This document shows, piece by piece, positions 7,823 to 15,405 of a stretch of 64,000 nt of DNA (within the stretch, counting starts at the first letter, position 1; each line of letters starts with the position of its first letter). Under the pieces are notes generated by a model that did not search any database, was not told the DNA's origin, and was given only the letters and a program-made list of their open reading frames with translations. Source of the stretch: Paenibacillus anaericanus (GTDB lineage: Bacteria > Bacillota > Bacilli > Paenibacillales > Paenibacillaceae); NCBI RefSeq assembly GCF_003994475.1, contig NZ_RZNY01000006.1, positions 140,149 through 204,148 of the forward strand. Direction: 5' to 3'. The position numbers and the translations under genes were made by a program.

Positions 7823-8536
7823 TCATCCAACTTTAGGTTTATTAAATAGTCCCAAACGATATAACACTGTAATCAAACGGTAAAAATGAACACTTCCCTT
7901 CGCGGGCGTGTTAATAAGCGGATTCTTGATATCGAATTTAACAGCGGCCGCAATTGCCTCAGTAGCCCACTCTGGAGTACTCATATTATCTCTATTCTCT
8001 AACTGGGTGATACGATCTGCTTGTTTTGTCACCATATCCTGCAAAGCTTGAAACTGCTTCTTCTCCTCCGCCGTCATAGGCTCATCCCCCTCCTTCACAT
8101 CATACGAATAAAGGTTATACTTATCCATCATGGCGATCAGCTTATTCGCATAATATGGGTCCGTAGCATACCCAGCGGCTGCAACTGCCTTTGCTGCTTC
8201 TTTGCCACCTTTACGAAGGACATTAGTATATCTCTTATTCTTTAACAACCGAGTATGATCTGCCACTGACTCATCCCAAGAGTTATACTTGCGGAAAGCG
8301 GCATTAACCTTATAGGGTTTCCCCCCACGATATTCGGTCGTAGACATGATCACACTACCAGCAGAACCACTGCCTTTAATTCCGAACAGATTGTTAGCTT
8401 GCACGGTAAGGCCGCTAGCACCCCAGTTTGATTCCAGAGCGCCCTGAGCAATAGTTAAAGCGGCCGAAACACCACTATCATGCCAATCCCTCACTGCAGC
8501 CGGTGCTATTTTGGCGATAAAAGCGTCACTATTCAT
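7823..8536 (-). CDS. Endolysin: glucosaminidase domain plus C-terminal targeting module
   Basis: This 237-residue protein has an N-terminal glucosaminidase (FlgJ/LytG-like) domain at about residues 1-145, with ALTIAQGALESNWG holding the catalytic glutamate, NNLFGIKG and the YATDPYYANKL motif. It hydrolyses peptidoglycan glycan bonds. Residues 154-237 (MTAEEKKQF... LYRLGLF) form the same helical module that ends the truncated endolysin at 464-976. There is no signal peptide, as expected of a holin-dependent phage lysin. GGAGGTGATGAG precedes the ATG. It stands alone, without holin beside it. Confidence 0.8.
   Translation of the reverse strand: MNSDAFIAKIAPAAVRDWHDSGVSAALTIAQGALESNWGASGLTVQANNLFGIKGSGSAGSVIMSTTEYRGGKPYKVNAAFRKYNSWDESVADHTRLLKNKRYTNVLRKGGKEAAKAVAAAGYATDPYYANKLIAMMDKYNLYSYDVKEGDEPMTAEEKKQFQALQDMVTKQADRITQLENRDNMSTPEWATEAIAAAVKFDIKNPLINTPAKGSVHFYRLITVLYRLGLFNKPKVG
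8075..8095 (-). promoter_or_regulatory. Internal ribosome binding site and ATG at endolysin domain border
   Basis: AAGGAGGGGGAT (8084-8095) lies upstream of an in-frame ATG (8075-8077, residue 154) that begins the C-terminal module MTAEEK. The product would be the 84-residue targeting module alone. Confidence 0.5.
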
Positions 8537-8605
8537 CTCATCACCTCCATTATATTAAATGAAGATACGAGAATTAGGGTTTGTACATCTCGCCCTATTT
8601 TTATA

Positions 8606-9355
8606 CTATTCTAATATATTATCTGGATGGGCTACTTGCTCTAATTTATGTTGAATATGTTGATCACTACCAAGATAATACTTTTCGAGTGGTCGTAGTT
8701 GTTCATCTAACGTATATACTAATGGAATTCCAGTTGGAATATTAAGATCGGTAATCTCTTCATTACTTAAATTATCCAGATACTTAATCAACGCACGCAA
8801 ACTGTTACCATGCGCTGCAATAATGACATGTTTGCCCTGCTTTATCTGGGGTGCAATCTCCTTCTCCCAATAATCCTCCACCCTAACAACCGTATCCTTA
8901 AGGCTCTCGGCAAGTGGAATCAACTGATCGGGCACATCTCGGTATTTATCTTCATGACGAGGAAACCGATCGTCGTCCTTGGTAAGTGCCGGAGGTTGGA
9001 TATCATAACTTCGCCGCCAGAGCATGACTTGTTCTTCTCCGTACTTTTGGGCAGTCTTCAGCTTGCTAAGTCCCTGTAAAGCACCATAATGGCGTTCATT
9101 GAGCTGCCAGGTTTTATGAGTTGGTATCCATAACAAATTCATAGGTTCGAGAATGAAATGTAATGTTTTGATAGCACGTTTTAAGTAAGATGTATACGCA
9201 ACATCAAATACTAAATTTTCATCTTTGAGTAATTTCCCTGCTGCCGTGGCTTCTGCGACCCCTTTATCGGACAAGTCTACATCCGTCCAGCCTGTAAACA
9301 GATTCAATTTGTTCCATTCACTTTCTCCGTGTCTTACCAGCACCAGTTTATACAT
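8606..9355 (-). CDS. gpmA: 2,3-bisphosphoglycerate-dependent phosphoglycerate mutase
   Basis: This cytoplasmic glycolytic enzyme interconverts 3- and 2-phosphoglycerate. The 249-residue length is standard. Seen motifs are the phosphohistidine loop [10 protein letters not shown] (residues 6-15), the GWTDVDLS segment, [11 protein letters not shown] and the second active-site histidine in [10 protein letters not shown]. The internal ATG at 9353-9355 is chosen because the family begins right before this loop; the 21 residues upstream do not fit. It lies 67 bases downstream of an HD hydrolase gene on the same strand. Firmicutes often have a cofactor-independent GpmI as the main enzyme, so this may be a second mutase. 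Confidence 0.92.
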   Translation of the reverse strand: MYKLVLVRHGESEWNKLNLFTGWTDVDLSDKGVAEATAAGKLLKDENLVFDVAYTSYLKRAIKTLHFILEPMNLLWIPTHKTWQLNERHYGALQGLSKLKTAQKYGEEQVMLWRRSYDIQPPALTKDDDRFPRHEDKYRDVPDQLIPLAESLKDTVVRVEDYWEKEIAPQIKQGKHVIIAAHGNSLRALIKYLDNLSNEEITDLNIPTGIPLVYTLDEQLRPLEKYYLGSDQHIQHKLEQVAHPDNILE

Positions 9356-9422
9356 TTCCTCTTCATTCCCTTCCCTTATCTCATTTGCTCGTATAATAAA
9401 AACCCACCCTTCAGCCATCCAT

Positions 9423-10019
9423 TTACTCTGCTAAATATCCTTTCGCAACAGCATCTCCAACAAGCCAGACAGCATAATCATAGAGCGCCGGAACAGAGAT
9501 AGCCATTTTAGTAATACGCGCAAGTACTTGAGAACTCCTAACACCATGTCTTTGCCATGCGGCACCAGAAGTATAGTAATTATGTAACAAAGGTTGTAGA
9601 CGATCGATCGAAGCAGCATAACGAGATTCCATCGTATCCCCGGCTTCAAATTCAAGCCAAAGTGAAATCAATTCATCCCTTTGGTCATCGGGGAGTAAGC
9701 CGAATATTCGATTTGCCGCTAACTGCTCACGCTGAAACTTATCGACGTGCCCGGATTCGTCATATGCGAATGTATCACCTGCGTCAATTTCAACAATGTC
9801 ATGAATGAGCAACATTTTTAATACTACCTTTAAGTCTAGTCCAGGCTCCACTGCATGCTCCAACATAATCATCCCCATCATGGCTATATGCCATGTATGC
9901 TCCGCATCATTCTCTTGCCTAGAAGCATCCATTAACAGGGATTGCCGCAACACATGCTTAAGTTTGTCAATTTCTCTTATAAATTCAATTTGTCGATGCA
10001 AGCGGTTTGATTCGTTCAC
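9423..10019 (-). CDS. HD-domain hydrolase, YfbR-like
   Basis: This 198-residue protein has the HD-family metal-binding pattern: [14 protein letters not shown] (first histidine pair), [13 protein letters not shown] (the H-D pair) and a distal aspartate in [13 protein letters not shown]. These proteins are typically 5'-deoxynucleotidases or related phosphohydrolases. The GTG at 10017-10019 is chosen because AGGGAG lies nine bases upstream. It precedes gpmA on the same strand and the two may be cotranscribed. Confidence 0.85.
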   Translation of the reverse strand: MNESNRLHRQIEFIREIDKLKHVLRQSLLMDASRQENDAEHTWHIAMMGMIMLEHAVEPGLDLKVVLKMLLIHDIVEIDAGDTFAYDESGHVDKFQREQLAANRIFGLLPDDQRDELISLWLEFEAGDTMESRYAASIDRLQPLLHNYYTSGAAWQRHGVRSSQVLARITKMAISVPALYDYAVWLVGDAVAKGYLAE

Positions 10020-10155
10020 TAGTAATCTCTCCCTTTGTATAAATATCATTCGAATATATCACAGATCCCATTCCGCTACGAAAGAAATCATGAATATATC
10101 CCCCTAATTTAGGCTGTGCTATAATGATAAATAATAATGAAAAGTGGAGGATAAA

Positions 10156-10830
10156 ATGAGTAAGTTCATGGTTCTAGTTTTTTTATCCTGGCTAACAGGT
10201 AGCCCCTTGCTTGCACTGGTTATTGTACTCGTAATTGTGTATTTTATTGATCGGCGTTTTATTGGCTTACTACCCAGCATTTCCAAGCCATTCCGTCGTT
10301 CCCGAAACATATCACGACTACGCCAACAAATAACCCTAAATCAGTTTGACGTCTCCTCCAAACGCGAACTCGCCAGACTTCTGCTCGAACGGCGTAAATT
10401 TGCAGAAGCGTATGATCTTTTACAAGCGGTGCAAGCGTCCTCCGAATCGTCGGCGGAATATTGGAATGATCTTGGAACGGCATCCCTCGGTTTGGGACGC
10501 ATCGAAGAAGGCGAGACACATATTCTTCATGCACTCCAGTTGAATGAGAGGGTTAAATATGGTGAGCCTTATTTACATCTTGCTTCGGCTTACCGTACTG
10601 TCGATCCCCAGAAGGCGTTGCAGTATGCAGCCAAATTCGGCGAAATTCAATCCTCATCTAGTGAAGCCTTTTATTTGCTTGGTGTGCTGTATCAATCACT
10701 TGACCAAAAGGTCGAAGCAAAACGCGCACTGGATGAATCCATTGCCATCTACCGAACTCTCCCGAAATATAAGAAACGCCACGAACGGAAATGGGCCTTA
10801 CGTAGCTTCTTTAAACGTTCGTCCTTATAA
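10156..10830 (+). CDS. Membrane-anchored tetratricopeptide repeat protein
   Basis: This 224-residue protein begins with a hydrophobic segment (about residues 3-28), then a basic region, then helical repeats with TPR spacing: LARLLLERRKFAEAYDLL, YWNDLGTASLGLGRIEEGE and AFYLLGVLYQSLDQKVEA. TPR arrays usually bind partner proteins. GGAGG (10146-10150) sets the ATG at 10156. No operon neighbour; divergent from the HD hydrolase. Partner unknown. Confidence 0.75.
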   Translation: MSKFMVLVFLSWLTGSPLLALVIVLVIVYFIDRRFIGLLPSISKPFRRSRNISRLRQQITLNQFDVSSKRELARLLLERRKFAEAYDLLQAVQASSESSAEYWNDLGTASLGLGRIEEGETHILHALQLNERVKYGEPYLHLASAYRTVDPQKALQYAAKFGEIQSSSSEAFYLLGVLYQSLDQKVEAKRALDESIAIYRTLPKYKKRHERKWALRSFFKRSSL

Positions 10831-10873
10831 AAATAGACCGTCAATTCCCTTAACGGAGATTGACGGTCTATTT
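10831..10873 (+). terminator. Rho-independent terminator
   Basis: AAATAGACCGTCAAT (10831-10845) and ATTGACGGTCTATTT (10859-10873) are perfect 15-base inverted repeats directly after the TPR gene. Confidence 0.85.
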
Positions 10874-10945
10874 TATTCTTCGCCGCATCGTTTAAATGAT
10901 ACTGCACGAGAGTTAATTAGCTATCCCTCTCACTCTGGTCTGTAA

Positions 10946-11380
10946 TTAATCTTCATTCTCTTCATCAACCTCATAGAGACAACGGAACTGTTCTAAGCCG
11001 CTGTCAGTAAGGGTTGAACTCATAACCTGAAATCCCACATTACGGAAGAACTCGGCTCCCTCTTCATCGGTAACCGTAAAGACTGCCGAAGGTTTCTTTT
11101 CTAATATAATCTCTAAGATCAGGCCACGACCATAACCTTTCAACCGATCTTCTGGCCGAACAGCAAGATGAATAATTTCCAGCTCACGTGCACTATTCAT
11201 GCAGCCACCAATGAGGCCCACATACTCATCCTCGTCAACAAACGCATACAATTCATAATCTTCGTTCGAACCATATAGTTTTAATGCTTGCTCCAAAGCT
11301 TCCGGATCAGAGAAAACAGCAGATTCCAAGAGCTCCCTAACAGGCAATTCACCAATCTTCGAAGTAACTAGAGTTAGCAA
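10946..11380 (-). CDS. GNAT-family N-acetyltransferase
   Basis: This 144-residue protein shows the GNAT acetyl-CoA fold: YELYAFVDEDEYVGLIGG (strands 2-4), IIHLAVRPEDRLKGYGRGLI (the R/Q-x-x-G-x-G/A acetyl-CoA loop) and a C-terminal AEFFRNVGFQVM. The start is TTG, supported by GGAAGGAGGG five bases upstream. The substrate is unknown. Confidence 0.85.
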   Translation of the reverse strand: MLTLVTSKIGELPVRELLESAVFSDPEALEQALKLYGSNEDYELYAFVDEDEYVGLIGGCMNSARELEIIHLAVRPEDRLKGYGRGLILEIILEKKPSAVFTVTDEEGAEFFRNVGFQVMSSTLTDSGLEQFRCLYEVDEENED

Positions 11381-11550
11381 TGTATCCCTCCTTCCTATAT
11401 CAGGTATTTCTTAAACTCAATACGTTCGCATGACACTTTATCATAAATGAGCTTTAAACTCCACCTATTATGTAATTAACTCTTGCATTTTATTTAAATC
11501 CGACTATAATAATCGGTATACAGTGATAATAGCGTAAAGGTGATGATACC

Positions 11551-11910
11551 ATGAATCAAACACTCCATAGTAATACTGAGCAAATTAATGATTATTTAGA
11601 TTTATTAAATTACGCCAAACAAATAGGCGATACATCATGGCAAGCGGAAATTGTAGCGACTCTGAGCAAGCTAAATACGCCGAAGACATTTCAGGAAACG
11701 TCCGACGCAAATGAACTGCTCTGGAGACGATTTGATCAAATCAATACTTCATTGGTAGAGTTGTTTAATTCCATACGCGAAACACAAGATAATGTTTATA
11801 AACAGCAATTAGTAGAACAAATGTGGGGATTGAAGTTGGAGAGGATCTCTATATCTCGTCAAATCAAAAGTGATTATTTTCAGACAGAGGATTTATGGTT
11901 TGAGGAATAG
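11551..11910 (+). CDS. Conserved hypothetical protein, helical
   Basis: This 119-residue protein has a mostly helical, amphipathic composition with heptad-like stretches (QINDYLDLLNYAKQIGD, LVELFNSIRETQDN, LVEQMWGLKLERISI). It has no signal peptide or membrane segment. AAAGGTGATG stands before the ATG, and a TATAATAA-like box with TTGCAT upstream suggests its own promoter near 11480-11520. I do not recognise a family. A GC-rich hairpin around 11916-11938 may end its transcript. Confidence 0.6.
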   Translation: MNQTLHSNTEQINDYLDLLNYAKQIGDTSWQAEIVATLSKLNTPKTFQETSDANELLWRRFDQINTSLVELFNSIRETQDNVYKQQLVEQMWGLKLERISISRQIKSDYFQTEDLWFEE

Positions 11911-12029
11911 AAAAAGGCATGCAGTTGACTGCTCTGCCCGATGAAATCGTTTCTAGCAATTTAACGGATTGCCATGAAACATAGTAGATTCTATGAATAT
12001 ATAAATTTATGACAAATTAACATGTGTTA

Positions 12030-12248
12030 TTACACGGAAGTTTGTTTCATTTCGCGCATCATCTTCATCATCATAGTCATCATTTCATCGCAGTCTTGCA
12101 TTTTGTCCATCATCATGTCCATGTCCATTTCCATGTCCATCATGCTCATTTCAGAACAGCATTCCATCATCATCTTCATACTGTTCATTTTACACATCAT
12201 TTCGTCCATAGTCATGGTCATCATCATTTGCATACACATTTTATCCAT
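12030..12248 (-). CDS. Extremely methionine-rich small protein with five cysteines
   Basis: This 72-residue protein contains 33 methionines (46%) and five cysteines (residues 5, 19, 30, 31, 53) with interspersed Asp, Glu and Lys, for example MCMQMMMTMTMDEMMCKM and MMDMEMDMDMMMDKM. No signal peptide is seen. GGGAGGAG lies just before the ATG, which strongly supports translation on this strand. The opposite strand gives a His-rich frame only because ATG reads as CAT in reverse. Met and Cys clusters could bind Cu(I) or Ag(I) or be sacrificial oxidant targets; the short helical M/E/K pattern could also be a spore component. All functional statements are inference. Confidence 0.7.
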   Translation of the reverse strand: MDKMCMQMMMTMTMDEMMCKMNSMKMMMECCSEMSMMDMEMDMDMMMDKMQDCDEMMTMMMKMMREMKQTSV

Positions 12249-12416
12249 CGTTTCTCCTCCCTTCTGTATTATTATTCCAACAATTTAAAATTACTATATT
12301 CTCGTCCAAAACTCAACATAAAGTTGGATGAACTATTGATTTTTTTGTGAACCCATAGTATAATACCTACTTTTCTCATAATTCCAGTGTGCTTTATGGT
12401 AATTACATATAAAAAA

Positions 12417-12449
12417 AACAGTATAATGAGATCCCCTCACTATACTGTT
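12417..12449 (-). terminator. rpiA terminator
   Basis: AACAGTATAATGAG (12417-12430) pairs with CTCACTATACTGTT (12436-12449) with one mismatch. On the minus strand a run of T follows. Confidence 0.85.
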
Positions 12450-12459
12450 CAAGAGCTTA

Positions 12460-13131
12460 TTATTTTTCATTAATCTCTGTACGTCCGTCTTCAAAACCGA
12501 TAATAACCGTATCCGTAATTCCCACGAATAAACCATGCTCAACAACACCCGTTATCGCCTTGAGTTCCTCAGCGAGTGTCGCCGGGGATTCGATCACGCC
12601 AAAAGCAGCGTCTACAATGTAATTCCCGTTATCCGTTACATATAGATCGTCGCCATTTTTCCGCATTTCAAAAGGAACATCATATCGGTTTCTCAGTAGC
12701 TTTAACGTCCATTCATAGGTGAAGGGGACAATTTCAATCGGTAATTTGAATTGTCCTAGAGAAGCAACCACCTTACTACTATCCGCAATGACAATAAATT
12801 TGTCACTATGCATGGCTACCAGCTTCTCACGAAGCAAAGCTCCACCACCGCCTTTGATCAGTTCCATTTGTGGGTTAACTTCATCTGCCCCATCAATTGC
12901 CAAATCCAAATGATCGACTTCCGAGGCGCTTATAAGCGGTATATTATATTTCTTAGCTAGCTCTTCCGAAGCACTTGAAGTAGCAATAGCACGGACTTGA
13001 AGACCCCCACTCACCATTTCCCCAATCTTTTCGATCGCATAATAAGCTGTAGATCCTGTTCCGAGACCAATTGTCATCCCGTCTTTAACAAACTCAGCAG
13101 CACGGTATCCCGCCACTTGTTTTGCATTCAT
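12460..13131 (-). CDS. rpiA: Ribose-5-phosphate isomerase A
   Basis: RpiA interconverts ribose 5-phosphate and ribulose 5-phosphate in the pentose phosphate pathway. The 223-residue length is standard. Motifs seen: IGLGTGSTAYYAIE (phosphate loop), DGADEVNPQMELIKGGGGALLREKL (the signature, with the catalytic Asp/Glu/Lys region) and VEHGLFVG near the end. AGGAGGGG precedes the ATG. It has its own terminator and is probably monocistronic. Confidence 0.96.
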   Translation of the reverse strand: MNAKQVAGYRAAEFVKDGMTIGLGTGSTAYYAIEKIGEMVSGGLQVRAIATSSASEELAKKYNIPLISASEVDHLDLAIDGADEVNPQMELIKGGGGALLREKLVAMHSDKFIVIADSSKVVASLGQFKLPIEIVPFTYEWTLKLLRNRYDVPFEMRKNGDDLYVTDNGNYIVDAAFGVIESPATLAEELKAITGVVEHGLFVGITDTVIIGFEDGRTEINEK

Positions 13132-13220
13132 ATTTTACCCCTCCTATATGTATTATCACTATTTTTGTATTCGAGGTGTTTCAACGTCTATCATATCAAA
13201 TTACAAGTATAAAAAGAACA

Positions 13221-13242
13221 GCATGTCCAGTTACGGACATGC
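13221..13242 (-). terminator. Terminator of DsbA-like gene
   Basis: GCATGTCC (13221-13228) pairs with GGACATGC (13235-13242); T-rich sequence follows on the minus strand. Confidence 0.75.
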
Positions 13243-13251
13243 CCCCAATGA

Positions 13252-13938
13252 TTATTGTTTCTCAATAACTGCCTTGATTCCTTCAAAACTGTCATCTTCC
13301 ACCGGGTTCCCATTTACAAATATCGTTGGTGTCCCTCCAACCTGTGAATCATCCGCAATTTTGATATCAGCGTTGATATTGCCGATATATTTCTGGCTAT
13401 CCAAATCTTGCTCAAACTGCTTCAAGTCAACACCCGGGATATTCTGCTTCACCAAATCCATTATAAATTCCTTAGTAGCCCATGTGTCATTCTTATTGCC
13501 CTGTTGCTCCATCATTAGTTTATAATATGTCCAGAAATAATCTACATTCTGTTGGTATAGCGACTCACCAGCAAGTGCCGCAACTGTGGAATCCGGGGCT
13601 AGGAAAGGAAGATCCACAAAATAAAATACTGCTTTACCTGTATCTAGATAGGCTTTCTTTAACTGAGAGAAAACGTCCTCCGTCCAGTGTTTGCAAGACG
13701 GACATTTGTAGTCAGCAAACTCTACGATTACCACAGGAGCCTTTGGATCTCCAATATAAGGTTGATTTGAAGTCTCAAATCCTTTCAACACCTGCTCTTG
13801 CACGCTGGCAGGGGTAAGAATTTCGCCTTCTCCTTTGTCATAGGTCAATTTAATGACTAACAGGACGGCAACCAGTAATACGACTACTCCCCCTAATAAG
13901 AAAAACGACCATTTACTACTTTTTTTACTACTCTTCAC
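13252..13938 (-). CDS. Membrane-anchored DsbA/BdbD-like thiol-disulfide oxidoreductase
   Basis: This 228-residue protein has a basic N-terminus, one membrane segment (about residues 10-30) and an extracytoplasmic thioredoxin fold with a C-P-S-C active site (Cys79, Cys82) in EFADYKCPSCKHW. The later VGGTPTIFVNGNPV is the cis-proline loop. It resembles BdbD-type oxidases that make disulfides in secreted proteins. The GTG at 13936-13938 is used because GAGGAGGAG is four to five bases upstream. No BdbC-like partner is nearby. Confidence 0.88.
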   Translation of the reverse strand: MKSSKKSSKWSFFLLGGVVVLLVAVLLVIKLTYDKGEGEILTPASVQEQVLKGFETSNQPYIGDPKAPVVIVEFADYKCPSCKHWTEDVFSQLKKAYLDTGKAVFYFVDLPFLAPDSTVAALAGESLYQQNVDYFWTYYKLMMEQQGNKNDTWATKEFIMDLVKQNIPGVDLKQFEQDLDSQKYIGNINADIKIADDSQVGGTPTIFVNGNPVEDDSFEGIKAVIEKQ

Positions 13939-14063
13939 AATTCTCCTCCTCACCACTCATAAAAATACAATTTGCCTTGATTATAAGTGTTGAAGAGGTT
14001 ATATACTAGAAGCAATAGCTGCGAAACTAGACCACATTTTGACAATATTGTGTTTTTAAATAA

Positions 14064-15314
14064 TCAAGTTTGATGTATAGGTTTTGGTGTTTTAGCGACT
14101 ACACCTCCATCTTTACCTTTTCCTGACTCAGGTTTAACCATTAGTAGCAACAATATTACCGCAATTAGAGAGACACCTGCAAACACAAAGAACAATGTCA
14201 TATGACCTGCAGGGATCAGGAGAGAAATGACTGGTGGCCCTAACGAAACACCAATAAACCGCATGCTGCTATATATTGAAGTGATGGTACCTCGAAGTTC
14301 TTTGTCAATACCTTCGGTAATTAGAGCATCTGAACTTGGAAGAACAATACCGATGCCTGCTCCACACACCACAAGACAAGCAATAACGAAATAAATATTG
14401 TTAAAGAAACCAATCCCGAATAAAGCTGCGGTAGACATTACTAATCCAACCACTCCACACCATTTCATCAAATTCTTGTTCTTACCCATCTTTTTACCTG
14501 TGATATAAGAGGATAGGCACAGGGCGGCCAGCGGTATGGCCAATACCAACCCTTTTACAACCCCCTTCAAACCATGCTTCATTTCTAGCTGCTCTGATAA
14601 ATAAAACAGCACACCAAAAAGTAAAAACATGCAGATACACCCTATAGCAAATATAGCGTATAACCAACGTCCTTTCTCCTTAAAGACACCTTTCACCGAA
14701 TTCATGAATTCCTTGAGCGATTTTACTTTCCCCTTTTCCTTCGGTTCCTTCACTAAGAAAAGAACCAGCAATAAAGAAATTAAACAAAGTACCGGAATAG
14801 CAAGAAACGGGATGTACCAAATCCATGCACCTAAAAGTGCCCCCAGAATCGGGCTAAGTACCTTACCAAATGTATTCGATGTCTCAATGAGACCGAGGCC
14901 TTGACTAACTTCATCGTCATCATCGAACATATCCCCAACGAGCGGTATCACAATGGGAAAAGCTCCAGCCGCTCCAATTCCCTGCAGAAATCGCCCTGCC
15001 AAGATGATCCAGTATACCGTCATTCCGTCCCCAATCCACGAGGCCGCTCCCGAGACGCCCCCACCAATGCCTGCAATAATCAGACTCGGGATAATGATGA
15101 CTCTGCGACCATATTTGTCCGAAAGATAACCTGCAATCGGTATCAGCAGAATAGCTACAACGGCATACACCGTAATAAGCATACTGACCTGAAAAGAAGA
15201 GATATGCAGTTCACGAGCAATTTGCGGTAGGATCGGAATCAACATCGAATTACCCAAAGTCATAATAAGCGGAATGGATGCAAGTGCAAACAAGCCGCCT
15301 TTCTTATTATCCAT
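14064..15314 (-). CDS. MFS drug/metabolite efflux transporter
   Basis: This 416-residue protein has about 12 hydrophobic segments. It carries the MFS motif GYLSDKYGRR in the loop between helices 2 and 3, and the helix 5 motif GLIETSNTFGKVLSPILGAL typical of drug:proton antiporters. The ATG at 15312-15314 has GAAAGGTGG upstream. The substrate cannot be told. It is a lone gene between the DsbA-like gene and helD, on the same strand. Confidence 0.88.
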   Translation of the reverse strand: MDNKKGGLFALASIPLIMTLGNSMLIPILPQIARELHISSFQVSMLITVYAVVAILLIPIAGYLSDKYGRRVIIIPSLIIAGIGGGVSGAASWIGDGMTVYWIILAGRFLQGIGAAGAFPIVIPLVGDMFDDDDEVSQGLGLIETSNTFGKVLSPILGALLGAWIWYIPFLAIPVLCLISLLLVLFLVKEPKEKGKVKSLKEFMNSVKGVFKEKGRWLYAIFAIGCICMFLLFGVLFYLSEQLEMKHGLKGVVKGLVLAIPLAALCLSSYITGKKMGKNKNLMKWCGVVGLVMSTAALFGIGFFNNIYFVIACLVVCGAGIGIVLPSSDALITEGIDKELRGTITSIYSSMRFIGVSLGPPVISLLIPAGHMTLFFVFAGVSLIAVILLLLMVKPESGKGKDGGVVAKTPKPIHQT

Positions 15315-15405
15315 CGTCAGCCACCTTTCCCAACGTGTAAACATGAGATACCGTTAGTGTGGTTGAAATGTAATAAAATATTCTGCCTTTAATTATCTCC
15401 GCGAA

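Noticed and set aside
12022..12350. Plus-strand frames rich in histidine or isoleucine over the Met-rich gene
   Set aside because: They are mirror effects: ATG codons on the minus strand read as CAT (His) or shifted Ile/Ser on the plus strand. They lack a ribosome binding site; the minus-strand frame has a strong one.
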